From contig NZ_BAABHA010000015.1 of assembly GCF_039541855.1 (NCBI RefSeq), positions 682,001 through 746,000 on the forward strand: a stretch of DNA of 64,000 nt, written 5' to 3'. The stretch is from Solirubrum koreensis (GTDB lineage Bacteria; Bacteroidota; Bacteroidia; Cytophagales; Hymenobacteraceae). Made by a program: the position numbers and the translations under genes. This document shows, in pieces, positions 26,254-36,600 of this stretch (position 1 is the stretch's first letter; each line of letters begins with the position of its first letter). Under the pieces are notes generated by a model. The model did not search any database, was not told the origin of the DNA, and worked only from the letters and a program-made list of their open reading frames with translations.

Positions 26254-26484
26254 GCGCCCGCTCGTCCCGGAGATGCCCGCTCGCGTCTTCATGACGGGCG
26301 GGCGCGTTCCGGATACGCGATGGGCCGGGTAAACGACGCGGGGCCGCGTCTGCGGAACGCGAGCGGGCGTCTCCAAAACGGGCGGCCCCGTTTTGGAGAC
26401 AGGCGCGGCCGTCGTTTGGATGCGCGGGCGCGTCCCGAAGACGCGGCCGCCCGTCTCGCAGACGCGACGCCGCGTGTTTGGGGT
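26254..26484. repeat. Degenerate 21-bp tandem repeat array, 11 units
   Basis: Eleven consecutive 21-bp units (26254, 26275, 26296, 26317, 26338, 26359, 26380, 26401, 26422, 26443 and 26464). Most begin GCG or GGG, have CGT near position 10-12, and end in GAC, AAC, TAC or GAT. The spacing is exact although the bases are variable. Because 21 is a multiple of three, several frames stay open and read as heptads, for example RVPQTRP on the minus strand. Units 6 and 7 form a perfect 14-bp inverted repeat (26369-26382 with 26387-26400). Confidence 0.8.
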
Positions 26485-26593
26485 GGGAGAGGGTACCCCC
26501 GAGGTAACCCCTTCGGCCGTTGCGCCGAGGAGGTGTATCTTGACGAGGAAGGCGGCGCGGTTGGTTGTGGGAAGTGCTTTTATTTCGACTTGA

Positions 26594-28408
26594 ATGAGCT
26601 TTATGAACTTCCTGCGTAGTCTTCTGCTGCTGTTGATTGGTCTGCTGGGCGTTTTAGCCGCCCAGGCCCAGCCTACTCGCACGTGGGAACGGACTTACCT
26701 GCGGGCAGATGGGGGCTACCTGACCACGCTTCCGCTGCGTCCTGGGGTGCATCTGCACGTTGGGTCTCTTTTGGATTTAAATGCCGGGGAAGCGGAAATG
26801 CGGCTGGTGCTGACCCGGGCGGCCACGGGCGACACGCTGCGGGTGGTGCGGCTGAACCGCAACGGGCCGGGCGGCTACGACTTCCCGTCGGACGCGGTGC
26901 TGGAGCCGGACGGGGCCGCGACCGTGTTCGGCTACCACGCCGAGGCGGCCGCCTCGGCGCCGGGCACGTTCGACTACACCCAGTTCGCGGTGCAGCTCGA
27001 CACGCTGGGGCGGGTGCGCTGGCAGCGCTTCCTCAACCTCAACGACTTCTCCACCACCGGCCGGCTGCTGCGCCTGCCCGACGGCTACCTGCTGACGACC
27101 AACGCGGCGGCGGTTCCCGGCCAGCCGGAGTTTCCCGTGGCGCGGCTCACCAAGCTGGACCGGCAAGGCAACACGGTCTGGCAGCGCCGCTACCCGAGCG
27201 CGGGCTTCGCGGGCATCGGCGGCTTCTACGCCTTGGCCCTGCACCCGGACGGCAGCATCCTGGCCGCCGGCTTCCGCGACGTGGTCAATCCGGCCACCAC
27301 GCCCTTCTGGCGGCGCAGCCACTGGCTGGTCAAGCTGCGGCCCACCGGCGATACAATTCGCTCGGTGACGGTGGGCACGTTCACCGAGCGCGAAGAGGCC
27401 TACCACCTGGCCCTGACCCCGGACGGGGGCGTGGCCCTGGCCGGGCTGCAAACCTCGCACCGCAACGGCGACTACCCCGACGACGGGCAGCTCGTCAAGC
27501 TCGACGCCCAGCTGCAACCCGAGTGGACGCGCACCATCATCGGCGCCGACCCCACCAAGCAGCACGACCTGCGCGCCTTGCGAGTCACCGCGGCGGGCGA
27601 CCTGGTGCTGGCCGGGCGCTACCGGCAGCCGGGCCGCTGGAACGGCTACCTGAGTGCTTTTTCGGCGGCCGGCGCGCCGCGCTGGAGCCTGCTGCGCCAG
27701 CTTGGCGCCCGCGACGCTTTATACGAGACGTTGCACCTGGAGGCTGACGGATCGGCCGTGCTGGCGGGCAGTGTGGAGCCGGTGGTAAACACGTACGCGG
27801 GCTTGTTCACGCGCTACGCGGGGGTGGGGGCGCCGTACGTGCCCAACCTGTGCGCCGTGCCGCCGACGGCGCAGTTCGCGTGGGCGCGGCCGCAGCCGGA
27901 CTCCTTGGTGGTGCTCGATACGTCGCTGCCGGGCCCGCAGTACGCGGAGGCGGCCGTGTGGCGCTGGGACTTCGGCGACGGCACGCCGGCCGTGGAGGGG
28001 CAGGCGCGGGCCCGGCACCGCTACGCGCAAGTGCCGCCGGCCGGCACGCCCGTGCGCCTCACCGTCACCAACAACCTGGGCTGCACCAGCACCGTGACCC
28101 TGTACCCCTTCGGCCAGCCCACGGCCACGCGGGCCAGCGCGGCGCTGGCCGCCAGTGTGCGCCTCTACCCCAACCCGGCCCCGGGCGGCCGCGCCACCTT
28201 GGACGCCGAGGCGCCGACCGGCGGGGCAACAGTGGCCACGGTGGCGGTGACGGATGCGCTGGGCCGGGCGGTGAGCACGCACACGGTGCGGGCAGCGGGC
28301 GGGCGCTGGCGCTGTACCGTGGACCTGGCCGGGCGGCCGGCGGGCGTGTACTTGGTGCGCCTGACGACTCTGCAGGGCACGGCCGTGCGCCGCCTCGTCA
28401 GGCCCTAG
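26594..28408 (+). CDS. Secreted T9SS cargo protein with beta-propeller-like and PKD domains
   Basis: A 604-residue protein. A hydrophobic signal peptide (FLRSLLLLLIGLLGVLAAQAQ) follows either the ATG at 26594 or the one at 26603. The first 400 residues contain repeated blade-like units (QLDTLGRVRWQRFLN, KLDRQGNTVWQRRYPSAG, KLDAQLQPEWTRTIIG) typical of delta-60/PQQ-like propellers. A PKD domain follows (WRWDFGDGTPAVEG). The protein ends in a type A sorting domain (SVRLYPNPAPGGRATL ... RPAGVYLVRLTTLQGTAVRRLVRP). It should be exported by T9SS to the cell surface or medium. No enzymatic motif was seen. Confidence 0.88.
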   Translation: MSFMNFLRSLLLLLIGLLGVLAAQAQPTRTWERTYLRADGGYLTTLPLRPGVHLHVGSLLDLNAGEAEMRLVLTRAATGDTLRVVRLNRNGPGGYDFPSDAVLEPDGAATVFGYHAEAAASAPGTFDYTQFAVQLDTLGRVRWQRFLNLNDFSTTGRLLRLPDGYLLTTNAAAVPGQPEFPVARLTKLDRQGNTVWQRRYPSAGFAGIGGFYALALHPDGSILAAGFRDVVNPATTPFWRRSHWLVKLRPTGDTIRSVTVGTFTEREEAYHLALTPDGGVALAGLQTSHRNGDYPDDGQLVKLDAQLQPEWTRTIIGADPTKQHDLRALRVTAAGDLVLAGRYRQPGRWNGYLSAFSAAGAPRWSLLRQLGARDALYETLHLEADGSAVLAGSVEPVVNTYAGLFTRYAGVGAPYVPNLCAVPPTAQFAWARPQPDSLVVLDTSLPGPQYAEAAVWRWDFGDGTPAVEGQARARHRYAQVPPAGTPVRLTVTNNLGCTSTVTLYPFGQPTATRASAALAASVRLYPNPAPGGRATLDAEAPTGGATVATVAVTDALGRAVSTHTVRAAGGRWRCTVDLAGRPAGVYLVRLTTLQGTAVRRLVRP

Positions 28409-28450
28409 CTAACCTAGGGTACAGACCTTTGGTTAGGGCTAAGGTTAGTT

Positions 28451-28680
28451 CCCCTCCTCAGCTGAGGAGGGGTTGGGGGTGGTTGACCAATCGTTGCTTC
28501 CGCAGAACGTCATGTCGAGCTTGCCGAGACATCTCGCCGAATAGTAATCTGCTCGTTGAACGATGAGTTTAGTATCTGACATCAGCACGCGAGATGTCTC
28601 GGCCAGCTCGACATGACGGGCTTTTTTTGTTGTTCAATAGCTCGTCAACCACCCCCAGCCCCTCCTCAGCTGAGGAGGTG
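28451..28680. mobile_element. MITE-like nested palindromic element
   Basis: Terminal inverted repeats of 37 bp (28451-28487 and 28644-28680, about two mismatches), each containing its own palindrome CCTCCTCAGCTGAGGAGG. Inside is a second inverted repeat of 30 bp with one mismatch (28508-28537 with 28589-28618), then CTTTTTTT. It has no coding capacity. GGTTAGTT occurs directly before the left end (28443-28450) and again at 28720-28727, a possible but imperfectly placed target duplication. Confidence 0.7.
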
Positions 28681-28749
28681 AGCTGGCTCTAGCCTAGCCT
28701 CTGGGTGCGCCGCAACTTCGGTTAGTTGGTGACGACTGCACCGGAAAAC

Positions 28750-28784
28750 AAAAAGGGCAGCGCCATGGTGGCGCTGCCCTTTTT
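28750..28784. terminator. Bidirectional intrinsic terminator
   Basis: A perfect 15-bp stem (28750-28764 with 28770-28784) including the A and T runs lies just beyond the 3' end of the minus-strand M16 peptidase gene. Confidence 0.85.
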
Positions 28785-28807
28785 AGTAGAACGCGTAACG
28801 ACCCGGT

Positions 28808-31800
28808 TTAGCCGGCGTTCATGCGGTAGGGCGCTTTGCCTTTCTTCTGGCTGTCGTCCTTGGCTTTCTTTTTCGATTTGTCCTTTTTCGCGTCGAGGGC
28901 GGGAGCGGCGGGCGTTTCGGTGGCGGCTACGGCGGGCTTCACGGGGTTGCCTTCCATGTCAATTTCCACCACCTCGTAGCCCAGCTTCTGGAACTCCGGC
29001 AGGTACTTTTTGTCGCCCACGGCCACGATGCTCATTTTCTCGGGGGCCATGTACTTCTGGGCCAGGGCCTGCACGTCTTCGCGCTTGAGCTGCTTGAGAA
29101 TTTCGGCTTGCTGGTCCACGTAATCGGGCTTGAGGTCATATTCTAACAGGCGGGCCAGGAAGGAAGCTTTCTGCTGGCCGGTTTCGTACTTCAGGGCCTC
29201 GCTCTGGCCGATGGAGGTTTTCAGGAACTGCAGCTCGTCGTCGGAAATGCCGTTGCGGTAGTTCTCGATTTCCTTCATGAACTCCTTCACCGAAGCCGCC
29301 GAAGCATCGGCGCGCACGCCGGCCTGGGCCATAAACGGCGCCGCGTAGCGCGAGCCGCGGAAGTACGACCACGCCCCGTAGGTGTAGCCCTTGTCTTCGC
29401 GCAGGTTCAGGTTGATGCGCGAGTTGAAGGCGCCGCCGAGCAGGTAGTTGGCTAGGCCGGCGCGGTAAAACTCACCCGTAGCATCGTAGGGCATGGCCAT
29501 GTAGCCCACCCGTATTTCCGACTGCGGCGCGCCGTCTTTGTTCACGAAGTACAGCTTGGTTTTGTCGGTTTTGGGCGCGGGCTGGTCGGCCGGAATCTGC
29601 ACGTCTTTCTTGCTCCACTGCTGCAGGAAGGCCAGCTTGGGCGCAATGGTTTGCTGCTCGGCGTCGCTTACCACCACCAAGTGGCTGATGTTGGGCGCAT
29701 AGTTCTGCTGGTAAAACTGCTTGATATCGGCCAGGGTGATGTTGGCCACGGTAGCAGGGGTACCGGCCACGGCGGTGCCGGCAATGTTGTTGGGGCCGTA
29801 CATCAGGCGGTTATAGGCGAGGTCGGCTACCACGTTGGGCTGGTTCACGAAATCGGCTACCATGTCGGCCTGCTGCTTTTTCACGCGGGCAAAATCCTCT
29901 TCCGAGAAGCGCGGGTGCAGCAGGCTTTGCTCCACCAGGGCCAGGGTTTTGTCGAGGTTTTTGGTCAGGCTCTGCACGTACACTTTCGTGTCGTTGTCGC
30001 CGGCGTAGATGTACACGTTGCTGCCCAGCTCGGTGAGGGCCGCATCCATTTCCTCGCTGCTGTACTTCTCAGTGCTTTCGCCCAGCATTTTGGCCGTCAT
30101 TTCGGCTAGGCCGGCTTTCTGCGGCGTGCTTTGCTCCAGCCGGTGGCCGCCCCTAATGGTAAGCAACAGGTTGGTGGTGGGCAGCTCGGTGTTGCGGGCG
30201 CCCATCACGCGCAGGCCGTTGGGCTGGTCGGCACGCCACAGTTCGGGTACTTTCACCACGGGGTTCGGGCCGGCGCCGGGCTGCTTGGAGCGGTCGAAGC
30301 TGTCCTTGGCCTTCACGTATTTGAGGCCTGCGTACTCGTCTTTCGGGGCTTTGAAGCCGGTTTGGTCTACCTTAAAGTTGGCGGTGCCGGCGGCCAGTTC
30401 GCCTTTGCCGGTGGGCACCACGCTCAGCACCACGGCTTTTTTGCCCTTGATGTACTGGTTGTACACCCGCATCACGTCGGCCTTGGTAACGGCCCGAATG
30501 CGCTGGATGTCCTTGGGCAGCATGTTGGCGTTGCCGGTGAGGTAGTGGTAGGCGGCCAGCTTGGTGGCCTTGCCCTGCACGCTGCTTAGGGAGTTGATTT
30601 CGCCGGCTTCGCGGTGGGCTTTGAAGCGGGCAATGTCGTCGTCGGTTACGCCGCGCTGCTCAAACTCGGCCAGCGTTTTGCGCACCAAGGTTTCGGTTTC
30701 GTCGAGGTCGGCGCCGGCAAAGTTCATCACCTGCATGGTAAACTCGCCGCCCAGCTCGTAGCAGGGGTTGTAGGCGAAAGCCTGGGCGGCTTTCTGGGTT
30801 TTGATGAGGTTTTTGTAGAGCAGCGAGTTGCTGCCCTTGCCCAGAATGTCGGCCAGGGCATCCAGCGGCACTTCGTCGGGGTGGAACTGGGGCACGCCCG
30901 GAAACACCAGTTGCAGCATGGGCTGGCTGATGTTGGCGTCTTCGTAGCTGGTGCGGCGGTCTTGAGCCAGCACGGGCGCTACGGCTTTGGCGCGCGGCAC
31001 CTCGGGCCCGCGGGGAATGGCGCCGTAGTATTTCTCCACCAGCTTTACCACCTCGGCGGGCTTCACGTCGCCGGCTACGGTAAGGGTGGCGTTGTTGGGG
31101 CCGTACCAGCGCAGGAAGAAGTTCTTCAGGTCGTTTACGTCGGAGCGGTCCAAATCTTCCAGGTAGCCGATAACGGGCCAGGAGTAGGAGTGGCCATAAG
31201 GGTACATGGCCTGCAGCAAAACCTCGTCGGCGCGGCCGTAGGGGTAATTGTCCACGCCCTGGCCGCGCTCGTTTTTCACGGTGGAGCGCTGCACTTCAAA
31301 CTTAGGCTGCGTGACGGCGTCGAGCAGGAAACCCATGCGGTCGGCTTCCAGCCACAGCGCCGTTTCCAACTGATTATTCGGCAGGGTCTCGAAGTAGTTG
31401 GTCCGGTCGCGGTCGGTGGTGCCGTTGAGCTGGCCCCCGGCAGAAGACACGATCTTGAAGTGCTGCTCGTCGCCGACGTTGTCGGAGCCCTGGAACATCA
31501 TGTGCTCGAAAAAGTGGGCGAAGCCCGACTTGCCGATGGTTTCCCGGGCCGAGCCCACGTGGTAGGTCACGTCCACGTGCGCAATCGGATCCGAGTGGTC
31601 TTCCACCACCAGCAGCGTCAGCCCATTCGGCAGCACGTACTTCTCGTAGGGAATCACCAGTTCACCGGGCTTGGCGGTAACTTTTTCTACCAGCCGGGTG
31701 CCGGAGGAGGCAGCCGTAGAGGCTGCGGGCTTGGTGGCCGGGCGCTTCTGGCCGTGGGCCGAAGGAGGGGAGACCAGGACCGCGCCCAGGCCGAGCAATA

Positions 31801-31819
31801 ATAAGGATTTGTGCAGCAT
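28808..31819 (-). CDS. Secreted M16 family metallopeptidase (paralogue A)
   Basis: A 1,003-residue zinc peptidase of the pitrilysin/insulysin family, made of two M16 halves. The ATG at 31819 gives the signal peptide MLHKSLLLLGLGAVLVSPPSAHGQ; the frame is open another 36 codons upstream but without a signal. The inverted zinc motif HFFEH (near residue 101, in GFAHFFEHMMFQGSDNVGDEQHF) and the distal glutamate region (VKNERGQGVDNYPYGRADE) are in the N-terminal half. The second half (from about 520) lacks the motif, as usual, and has the R/Y region NLREDKGYTYGAW. The C-terminal tail is lysine-rich and ends YRMNAG. It is a close relative of the gene at 33641. It probably degrades peptides in the periplasm or outside. 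Confidence 0.92.
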   Translation of the reverse strand: MLHKSLLLLGLGAVLVSPPSAHGQKRPATKPAASTAASSGTRLVEKVTAKPGELVIPYEKYVLPNGLTLLVVEDHSDPIAHVDVTYHVGSARETIGKSGFAHFFEHMMFQGSDNVGDEQHFKIVSSAGGQLNGTTDRDRTNYFETLPNNQLETALWLEADRMGFLLDAVTQPKFEVQRSTVKNERGQGVDNYPYGRADEVLLQAMYPYGHSYSWPVIGYLEDLDRSDVNDLKNFFLRWYGPNNATLTVAGDVKPAEVVKLVEKYYGAIPRGPEVPRAKAVAPVLAQDRRTSYEDANISQPMLQLVFPGVPQFHPDEVPLDALADILGKGSNSLLYKNLIKTQKAAQAFAYNPCYELGGEFTMQVMNFAGADLDETETLVRKTLAEFEQRGVTDDDIARFKAHREAGEINSLSSVQGKATKLAAYHYLTGNANMLPKDIQRIRAVTKADVMRVYNQYIKGKKAVVLSVVPTGKGELAAGTANFKVDQTGFKAPKDEYAGLKYVKAKDSFDRSKQPGAGPNPVVKVPELWRADQPNGLRVMGARNTELPTTNLLLTIRGGHRLEQSTPQKAGLAEMTAKMLGESTEKYSSEEMDAALTELGSNVYIYAGDNDTKVYVQSLTKNLDKTLALVEQSLLHPRFSEEDFARVKKQQADMVADFVNQPNVVADLAYNRLMYGPNNIAGTAVAGTPATVANITLADIKQFYQQNYAPNISHLVVVSDAEQQTIAPKLAFLQQWSKKDVQIPADQPAPKTDKTKLYFVNKDGAPQSEIRVGYMAMPYDATGEFYRAGLANYLLGGAFNSRINLNLREDKGYTYGAWSYFRGSRYAAPFMAQAGVRADASAASVKEFMKEIENYRNGISDDELQFLKTSIGQSEALKYETGQQKASFLARLLEYDLKPDYVDQQAEILKQLKREDVQALAQKYMAPEKMSIVAVGDKKYLPEFQKLGYEVVEIDMEGNPVKPAVAATETPAAPALDAKKDKSKKKAKDDSQKKGKAPYRMNAG

Positions 31820-31952
31820 AGTGTGAAAAGATGATGGATCGGAGAATGGGCCCAAGGTAAAGGTTCTGCGGAATAAGTTTTGGTTGCATTCCGTATTCAG
31901 TGCAATACAATTACGGGTTAGGTTCAATAGCTCAAGTACAATAAATCAACAC

Positions 31953-31984
31953 AAAAAAGGGCGGCACCGAAGTCGGTACCGCCC
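31953..31984 (-). terminator. Orphan minus-strand terminator
   Basis: A 12-bp stem with one mismatch (31959-31970 with 31973-31984) and six T residues on the minus strand (31953-31958). No minus-strand gene lies directly upstream of it; it may shield the M16 promoter from antisense transcription or be a relic. Confidence 0.5.
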
Positions 31985-32131
31985 TGGGCATGGTGTGTGG
32001 CAAAATCTGGTTTTGGGCGAGGTGGTTTGCAAAAAGCCACCCTACCTTTATTCTGACGATTAGCTTGCGGGTACATTATAAGGCTCGATTCAGCTGGTAA
32101 GGCACGTTGCTAAATCCATAATTCCTCCTGT

Positions 32132-33556
32132 ATGAAGAAACTATTACTCACTCTTGGGTTCCTAGGCAGCGCGGCGGGAGCTTGGGCACAAAGCTCCTTG
32201 ACCGCATGGCAAACGCGTTATCGGGACCTTATCCTTTCGGAAAACCAAGCGCCGGAAGTAAACCAGCAATCCAATCGGCCCGCCGCTACGGTACGCTATG
32301 CCAACCGGCTTTCCACATACTCCTGGCAAATCAGCGCCAATCAATGGTCGGACCAAGCTACCATAACCCAGTATACGCGCAGCGCGGAGGGCTATATTCT
32401 AAGTGGGCTGACGACCGATTCGGCAACGCAACGCCCGATTACCCGCTTCAACTATACCCTTACTTCAGCCGGGCAAATAGCCACTTATGTGCTTGAGCGA
32501 TGGAATGGCACCGCTTGGCAAAATGAAACCCAGTACTTCTACTCGTATAATAGCCAAGGCCGGCCCGGTGAACTGACATATCAGGACTGGATCGGCAATG
32601 CGTGGGTGAACCGCTCGCGGAATATCAGGACCTATGATGCCCAAGCAAACAATACGCGCTTCGTGCAGCAGCGGTGGGTTGGGGGTGTCTGGCAAACCCA
32701 GATTGATGTTAAGTACGCTTACGATACGGCCAACCGTATGGTGGAAGAGGAGCGCACGGGGCAAGATGCCAATGGAAACCCAGTGCTGGTGTATCGGATA
32801 CTTTTATCCTACGCCGGTACTGGTCCAGAACTTACCAGCGTGCTTTATCAAACTTGGCAAGGAGCGTGGGCTAATGCTGAGCGCAACATCAATTTCGTTT
32901 ACGATGCCCGGCAGCGCCCCACATACTCAGAAATGCAGCAGTGGAACGGCACTGCATGGGAAGCCTACGAACGGACCACAACGAGCTACGACCCACTTAC
33001 TGCAAGCAGCCAGAATACCACGGAACAATGGCGGAACGGCACCTGGACGAATCGTTCGCGTACCAGTATGAATTACGATGCCTTTGGTAATTACTTGGGC
33101 ACCACATCGGAGGATTGGGTAGCAGGTACTTGGGTGTTACGTGCCCTTTCCCGCGACCTGCTCAGCTATAATGCCACCAACGACATTATCCGCCGAGTGA
33201 CCCAAGTGCCCCGAGGAAATCCCAGCGTCTTCGCCAACCAAACCAAAACCTACTACTCCAACTTTCAAACCTTCGTGACAACGGGCCGCAAAGCCGGTGC
33301 CATGCAGGTTGCCGCCACGCTGCATCCCAATCCCAGCGCTACCGGCCGCGCTACGCTCACCGCTACCAACTTAAGCGGCCCGGTTACGGCCATTGTACTC
33401 GACGCGCTGGGGCGCGAACTGCAGCGGCAAGTGCTGCGGCCAGCGGCTGGTGCAGCAAAGTGGGAGCTGAATCTGGTGAATCAGCCAGCGGGAATGTACC
33501 TAGTACACCTTACCACTGATAAGGGAACCATCGTGAAAAAGCTGGCGAAAGAGTAA
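32132..33556 (+). CDS. Secreted repeat protein with T9SS sorting domain
   Basis: A 474-residue protein with signal peptide MKKLLLTLGFLGSAAGAWAQ. The central region repeats a unit of about 45 residues built around W-N-G-T-A-W-Q/E ... Y-D or Y-N, such as RWNGTAWQNETQYFYSYNSQGRP, DWIGNAWVNRSRNIRTYDAQ, QQWNGTAWEAYERTTTSYD and TWTNRSRTSMNYDAFGN. This recalls YD/RHS-type wrapping repeats. It ends in a type A sorting domain (ATLHPNPSATGRATL ... NQPAGMYLVHLTTDKGTIVKKLAKE). It sits on the opposite strand between the two M16 paralogues. Its function is unknown; the likely location is the cell surface. Confidence 0.85.
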   Translation: MKKLLLTLGFLGSAAGAWAQSSLTAWQTRYRDLILSENQAPEVNQQSNRPAATVRYANRLSTYSWQISANQWSDQATITQYTRSAEGYILSGLTTDSATQRPITRFNYTLTSAGQIATYVLERWNGTAWQNETQYFYSYNSQGRPGELTYQDWIGNAWVNRSRNIRTYDAQANNTRFVQQRWVGGVWQTQIDVKYAYDTANRMVEEERTGQDANGNPVLVYRILLSYAGTGPELTSVLYQTWQGAWANAERNINFVYDARQRPTYSEMQQWNGTAWEAYERTTTSYDPLTASSQNTTEQWRNGTWTNRSRTSMNYDAFGNYLGTTSEDWVAGTWVLRALSRDLLSYNATNDIIRRVTQVPRGNPSVFANQTKTYYSNFQTFVTTGRKAGAMQVAATLHPNPSATGRATLTATNLSGPVTAIVLDALGRELQRQVLRPAAGAAKWELNLVNQPAGMYLVHLTTDKGTIVKKLAKE

Positions 33557-33582
33557 CTCGAAGCTTTGGCCGGGTCACATAA

Positions 33583-33621
33583 AAAAACCGGACGTTGCCA
33601 CAGCGGCAACGTCCGGTTTTT
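33583..33621. terminator. Bidirectional terminator between convergent genes
   Basis: A 17-bp perfect stem (33583-33599 with 33605-33621) including A and T runs, placed between the stops at 33556 (plus) and 33641 (minus). Confidence 0.9.
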
Positions 33622-33640
33622 ATTTGAACCCAACACCGAC

Positions 33641-36600
33641 TTAGCCGGCGTTCATGCGGAAAGGCGCTTTGCCGTTCTTCTGGCTGTCGTCCTTGTCCTT
33701 CTTGTTGCCGTCCTTGTCCTTTTTGGTTTTCACCTTCACCTTTTGGGTTTCAGGAGCGGTAGGAGCAGCTTCCACGGCAGCCTGTACGGCGGCTTGGGCA
33801 GCGGCAGCCTGGGTAACGGGGTTGCCGTTCAGGTCCAGTTCCACCACTTCGTAACCGAGTTTCTGCAGCTCGGGCAGGTACTTCTTGTCGCCGGTTACCA
33901 CGAGGTACATGTTTTCGGCGGGCAAGTATTTCTGCACCGAAGCGGCTACGTCTTGCTTGGTCAAGCCCTGCAGAATGTCGCTCTGCTGCTTCACGTAGTC
34001 GGGCTTCAGGTCGTACTCCACCAAGCGGGCCAGGAAGCCTGCTTTCTGCTGGCCGGTTTCGTAACGCAGGGCGTCGCTCTGGCCGATGGAGGCCTTCACA
34101 AACTGCAGCTCTTCGTCGGTAATACCGTTTTTGCGGTAGTTCTCAATTTCCGACATGAACTCCTTCACCGAAGCGGCCGTGGCATCGGCGCGTACGCCGG
34201 CCTGGGCCGTGAAGGCGCCGGGGTAGTGCGTGCCCTGGAAGCTGGAACGGGCGCCGTAGGTGTAGCCTTTGTCTTCGCGCAGGTTCAGGTTAATGCGCGA
34301 GTTGAAGGCGCCGCCCAAAATGTAGTTGGCCAGCGTGGCGCGGTAGTACTCACCGGTGGCGTCGTAGGGCATGCCCAGGTAGCCAATGCGGATTTCCGAC
34401 TGCGGGGCGTTGTCCTTGTTCACGAAGTACAAACGGGCCTTGTCGGCTTTAGCGGGCTGCGTAGCAACGGGCAGTTTAACGTCCTTCTGCTGCCACTGCT
34501 GCATAAAGGCCAGCTTGGGCTCAATGGCTTTCTGGTCGGCGTCGCTCACCACCACCAAGTGGCTGACGTTGGGCGCGTAGTTCTGGGCGTAAAACTGCTT
34601 CACGTCGTCGAGCGTGATGCTGCCTACCGTGGCTTCGGTGCCGCTGGTGGGCGTGCTCATGATGTCGTTCGGGCCGTACAGCAGGCGGGCGAAGGTCTTA
34701 TCGGCCACTACCACCGGCTGCGTGTTCTGGTTGGCAATGCCTTCCAGCGTCTGCTTTTTGAGGCGGTCGAAATCGGCCTGCTCGAACTTGGGGTGCAGCA
34801 GGCGCTGATCCAGCAGGGCCAGCGTCTTGTCGAGGTTCTTGGTCAGGCTCTGCACATACACCGTGGTGTTTTCGGCACCTGCATTAACCTGAATCGACGA
34901 GCCCAGCTTCTCCAGCTCGGCGGCAAACTGCTCGGCAGTGTACTTCTCGGTGCTCTCGTTCATGAGAGCGGCCGTGAGGGCCGAAATACCGGCCTTGTTG
35001 GGCATGTTTTGCTCCAGGCGGTGGCCGCCACGAATGGTGAGCAGCAGGGTGGTGCTTGGTACCTCGGTGTTCTGGGTGCCAATTACCTTCAGCTTGTTCG
35101 GCAGCTGCTGGTTCCAGGTGGGCGGTACGGTTACTACCGGGTTGGTACCAGCGGCAGGCTGCTTGGAGCGGTCGAAGGAGTCTTTGGCTTTCGTGTACTT
35201 CAGGCCGGCGTACTCGTCTTTCGGGGCCTTAAAGCCGTCTTTCGAAACCGTGTAGTTATCGGCTTTGGCTACGAGGTTGGGCGCGGTTTTGGGCACTACG
35301 CTTACCACCACAGCCTTTTTGCCTTTGATGTATTTGTCGTACACCCGCACCACGTCGGCCTTGGTCAGGCCCTGAATGCGCTTCAGCTCCTGAGGCAAAC
35401 GGTTGGGGTTGCCGGCGAAAGTCTGGTAGGCGGCCAACTGGCTCACCTTGCCGCTCACGCTGCTCAACGAGTTGATCAGGTCAGCTTCCACACTGGCTTT
35501 GTAGCGAGCTACGGCCTCGTCAGTAATCGAGCCTTTGGCCACGGCGTCAATGCTCTTGCGCACGCCAATTTCAAGGCTGTCGAGGCCTTTGCCGGGGTAC
35601 GAAAGCGCCGTAATGGCGAATTCGCCGGCCAGCTCCGAAGTGGGGTGCGAAGCGTTGGCCTGCACGGCCTTCTGCTTCTTCACCAGGCTCTGGTAAAGCG
35701 GGGAGTCGCGCGAGCCGCCCAGGATTTCGGCCAGGGCGTCGAGCGGAGTTTCGTCGGGGTGGTACTGAGGAACGGTTGGGAATACCATGCGCAGCATCGG
35801 GAAGCGCACGTTATCCTGGTAGCTCACGTAACGGTCCTGGGTGAGTACCGGGGCGGGCAGCTTCATGTTCTGCACGGCCGGACCCCGCTGAATGGAGCCG
35901 AAGTACTTCTCTACCATCTTCACCACGTCGGCCGTTTTCACGTCGCCGCCCACGGTTACGGTGGCGTTGTTCGGGCCGTACCAACGCAGGAAGAAGTTCT
36001 TCAGGTCGTTTACGTCCGAGCGGTCCAAATCCTCCAGGTAACCAATGGTCATCCAGGAGTAGGGGTGGCCGTAGGGGTACAAGGCTTTCGACGTTACTTC
36101 GCCGGCCAAGCCGTAAGGGCGGTTGTCGTAGTTCTGGCCCCGCTCGTTCTTTACAGTGGAGCGCTGCACTTCGAATTTCTTCTGCGTGACGGCGTCGAGC
36201 AAGAAGCCCATGCGGTCGGCTTCCAGCCACAAGGCCGTTTCCACCTGGTTGTTGGGCAGGGTTTCGAAGTAGTTGGTCCGGTCGCGGTTGGTGGTGCCGT
36301 TCAGCGTACCGCCCGAGGAAGACACAATTTTGAAGTGCTGCTCGTCGCCCACGTTGTCGGAGCCCTGGAACATCATGTGCTCGAAGAAGTGGGCAAAGCC
36401 CGACTTGCCGATCGTCTCGCGCGCCGAACCCACGTGATACGTCACGTCCACGTGCGCAATCGGGTCCGAGTGGTCTTCCGTCACGATGAGCGTGAGGCCG
36501 TTCGGCAGCACGTACTTCTCGTAGGGAATCACCAGCTCCGAGCCTTTGCGCGTCACTTTCTCGACGAGCTTAGCACCGCCGGTGGCAGTCGATTTAGACG

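Noticed and set aside
26254..26484. CRISPR array
   Set aside because: Units are contiguous 21-bp degenerate repeats with no unique spacers, and no cas genes are nearby.
26320..26619. Small plus-strand gene over the 21-bp array
   Set aside because: The frame is open only because the repeat period is a multiple of three; it runs into the next gene and has no start context.
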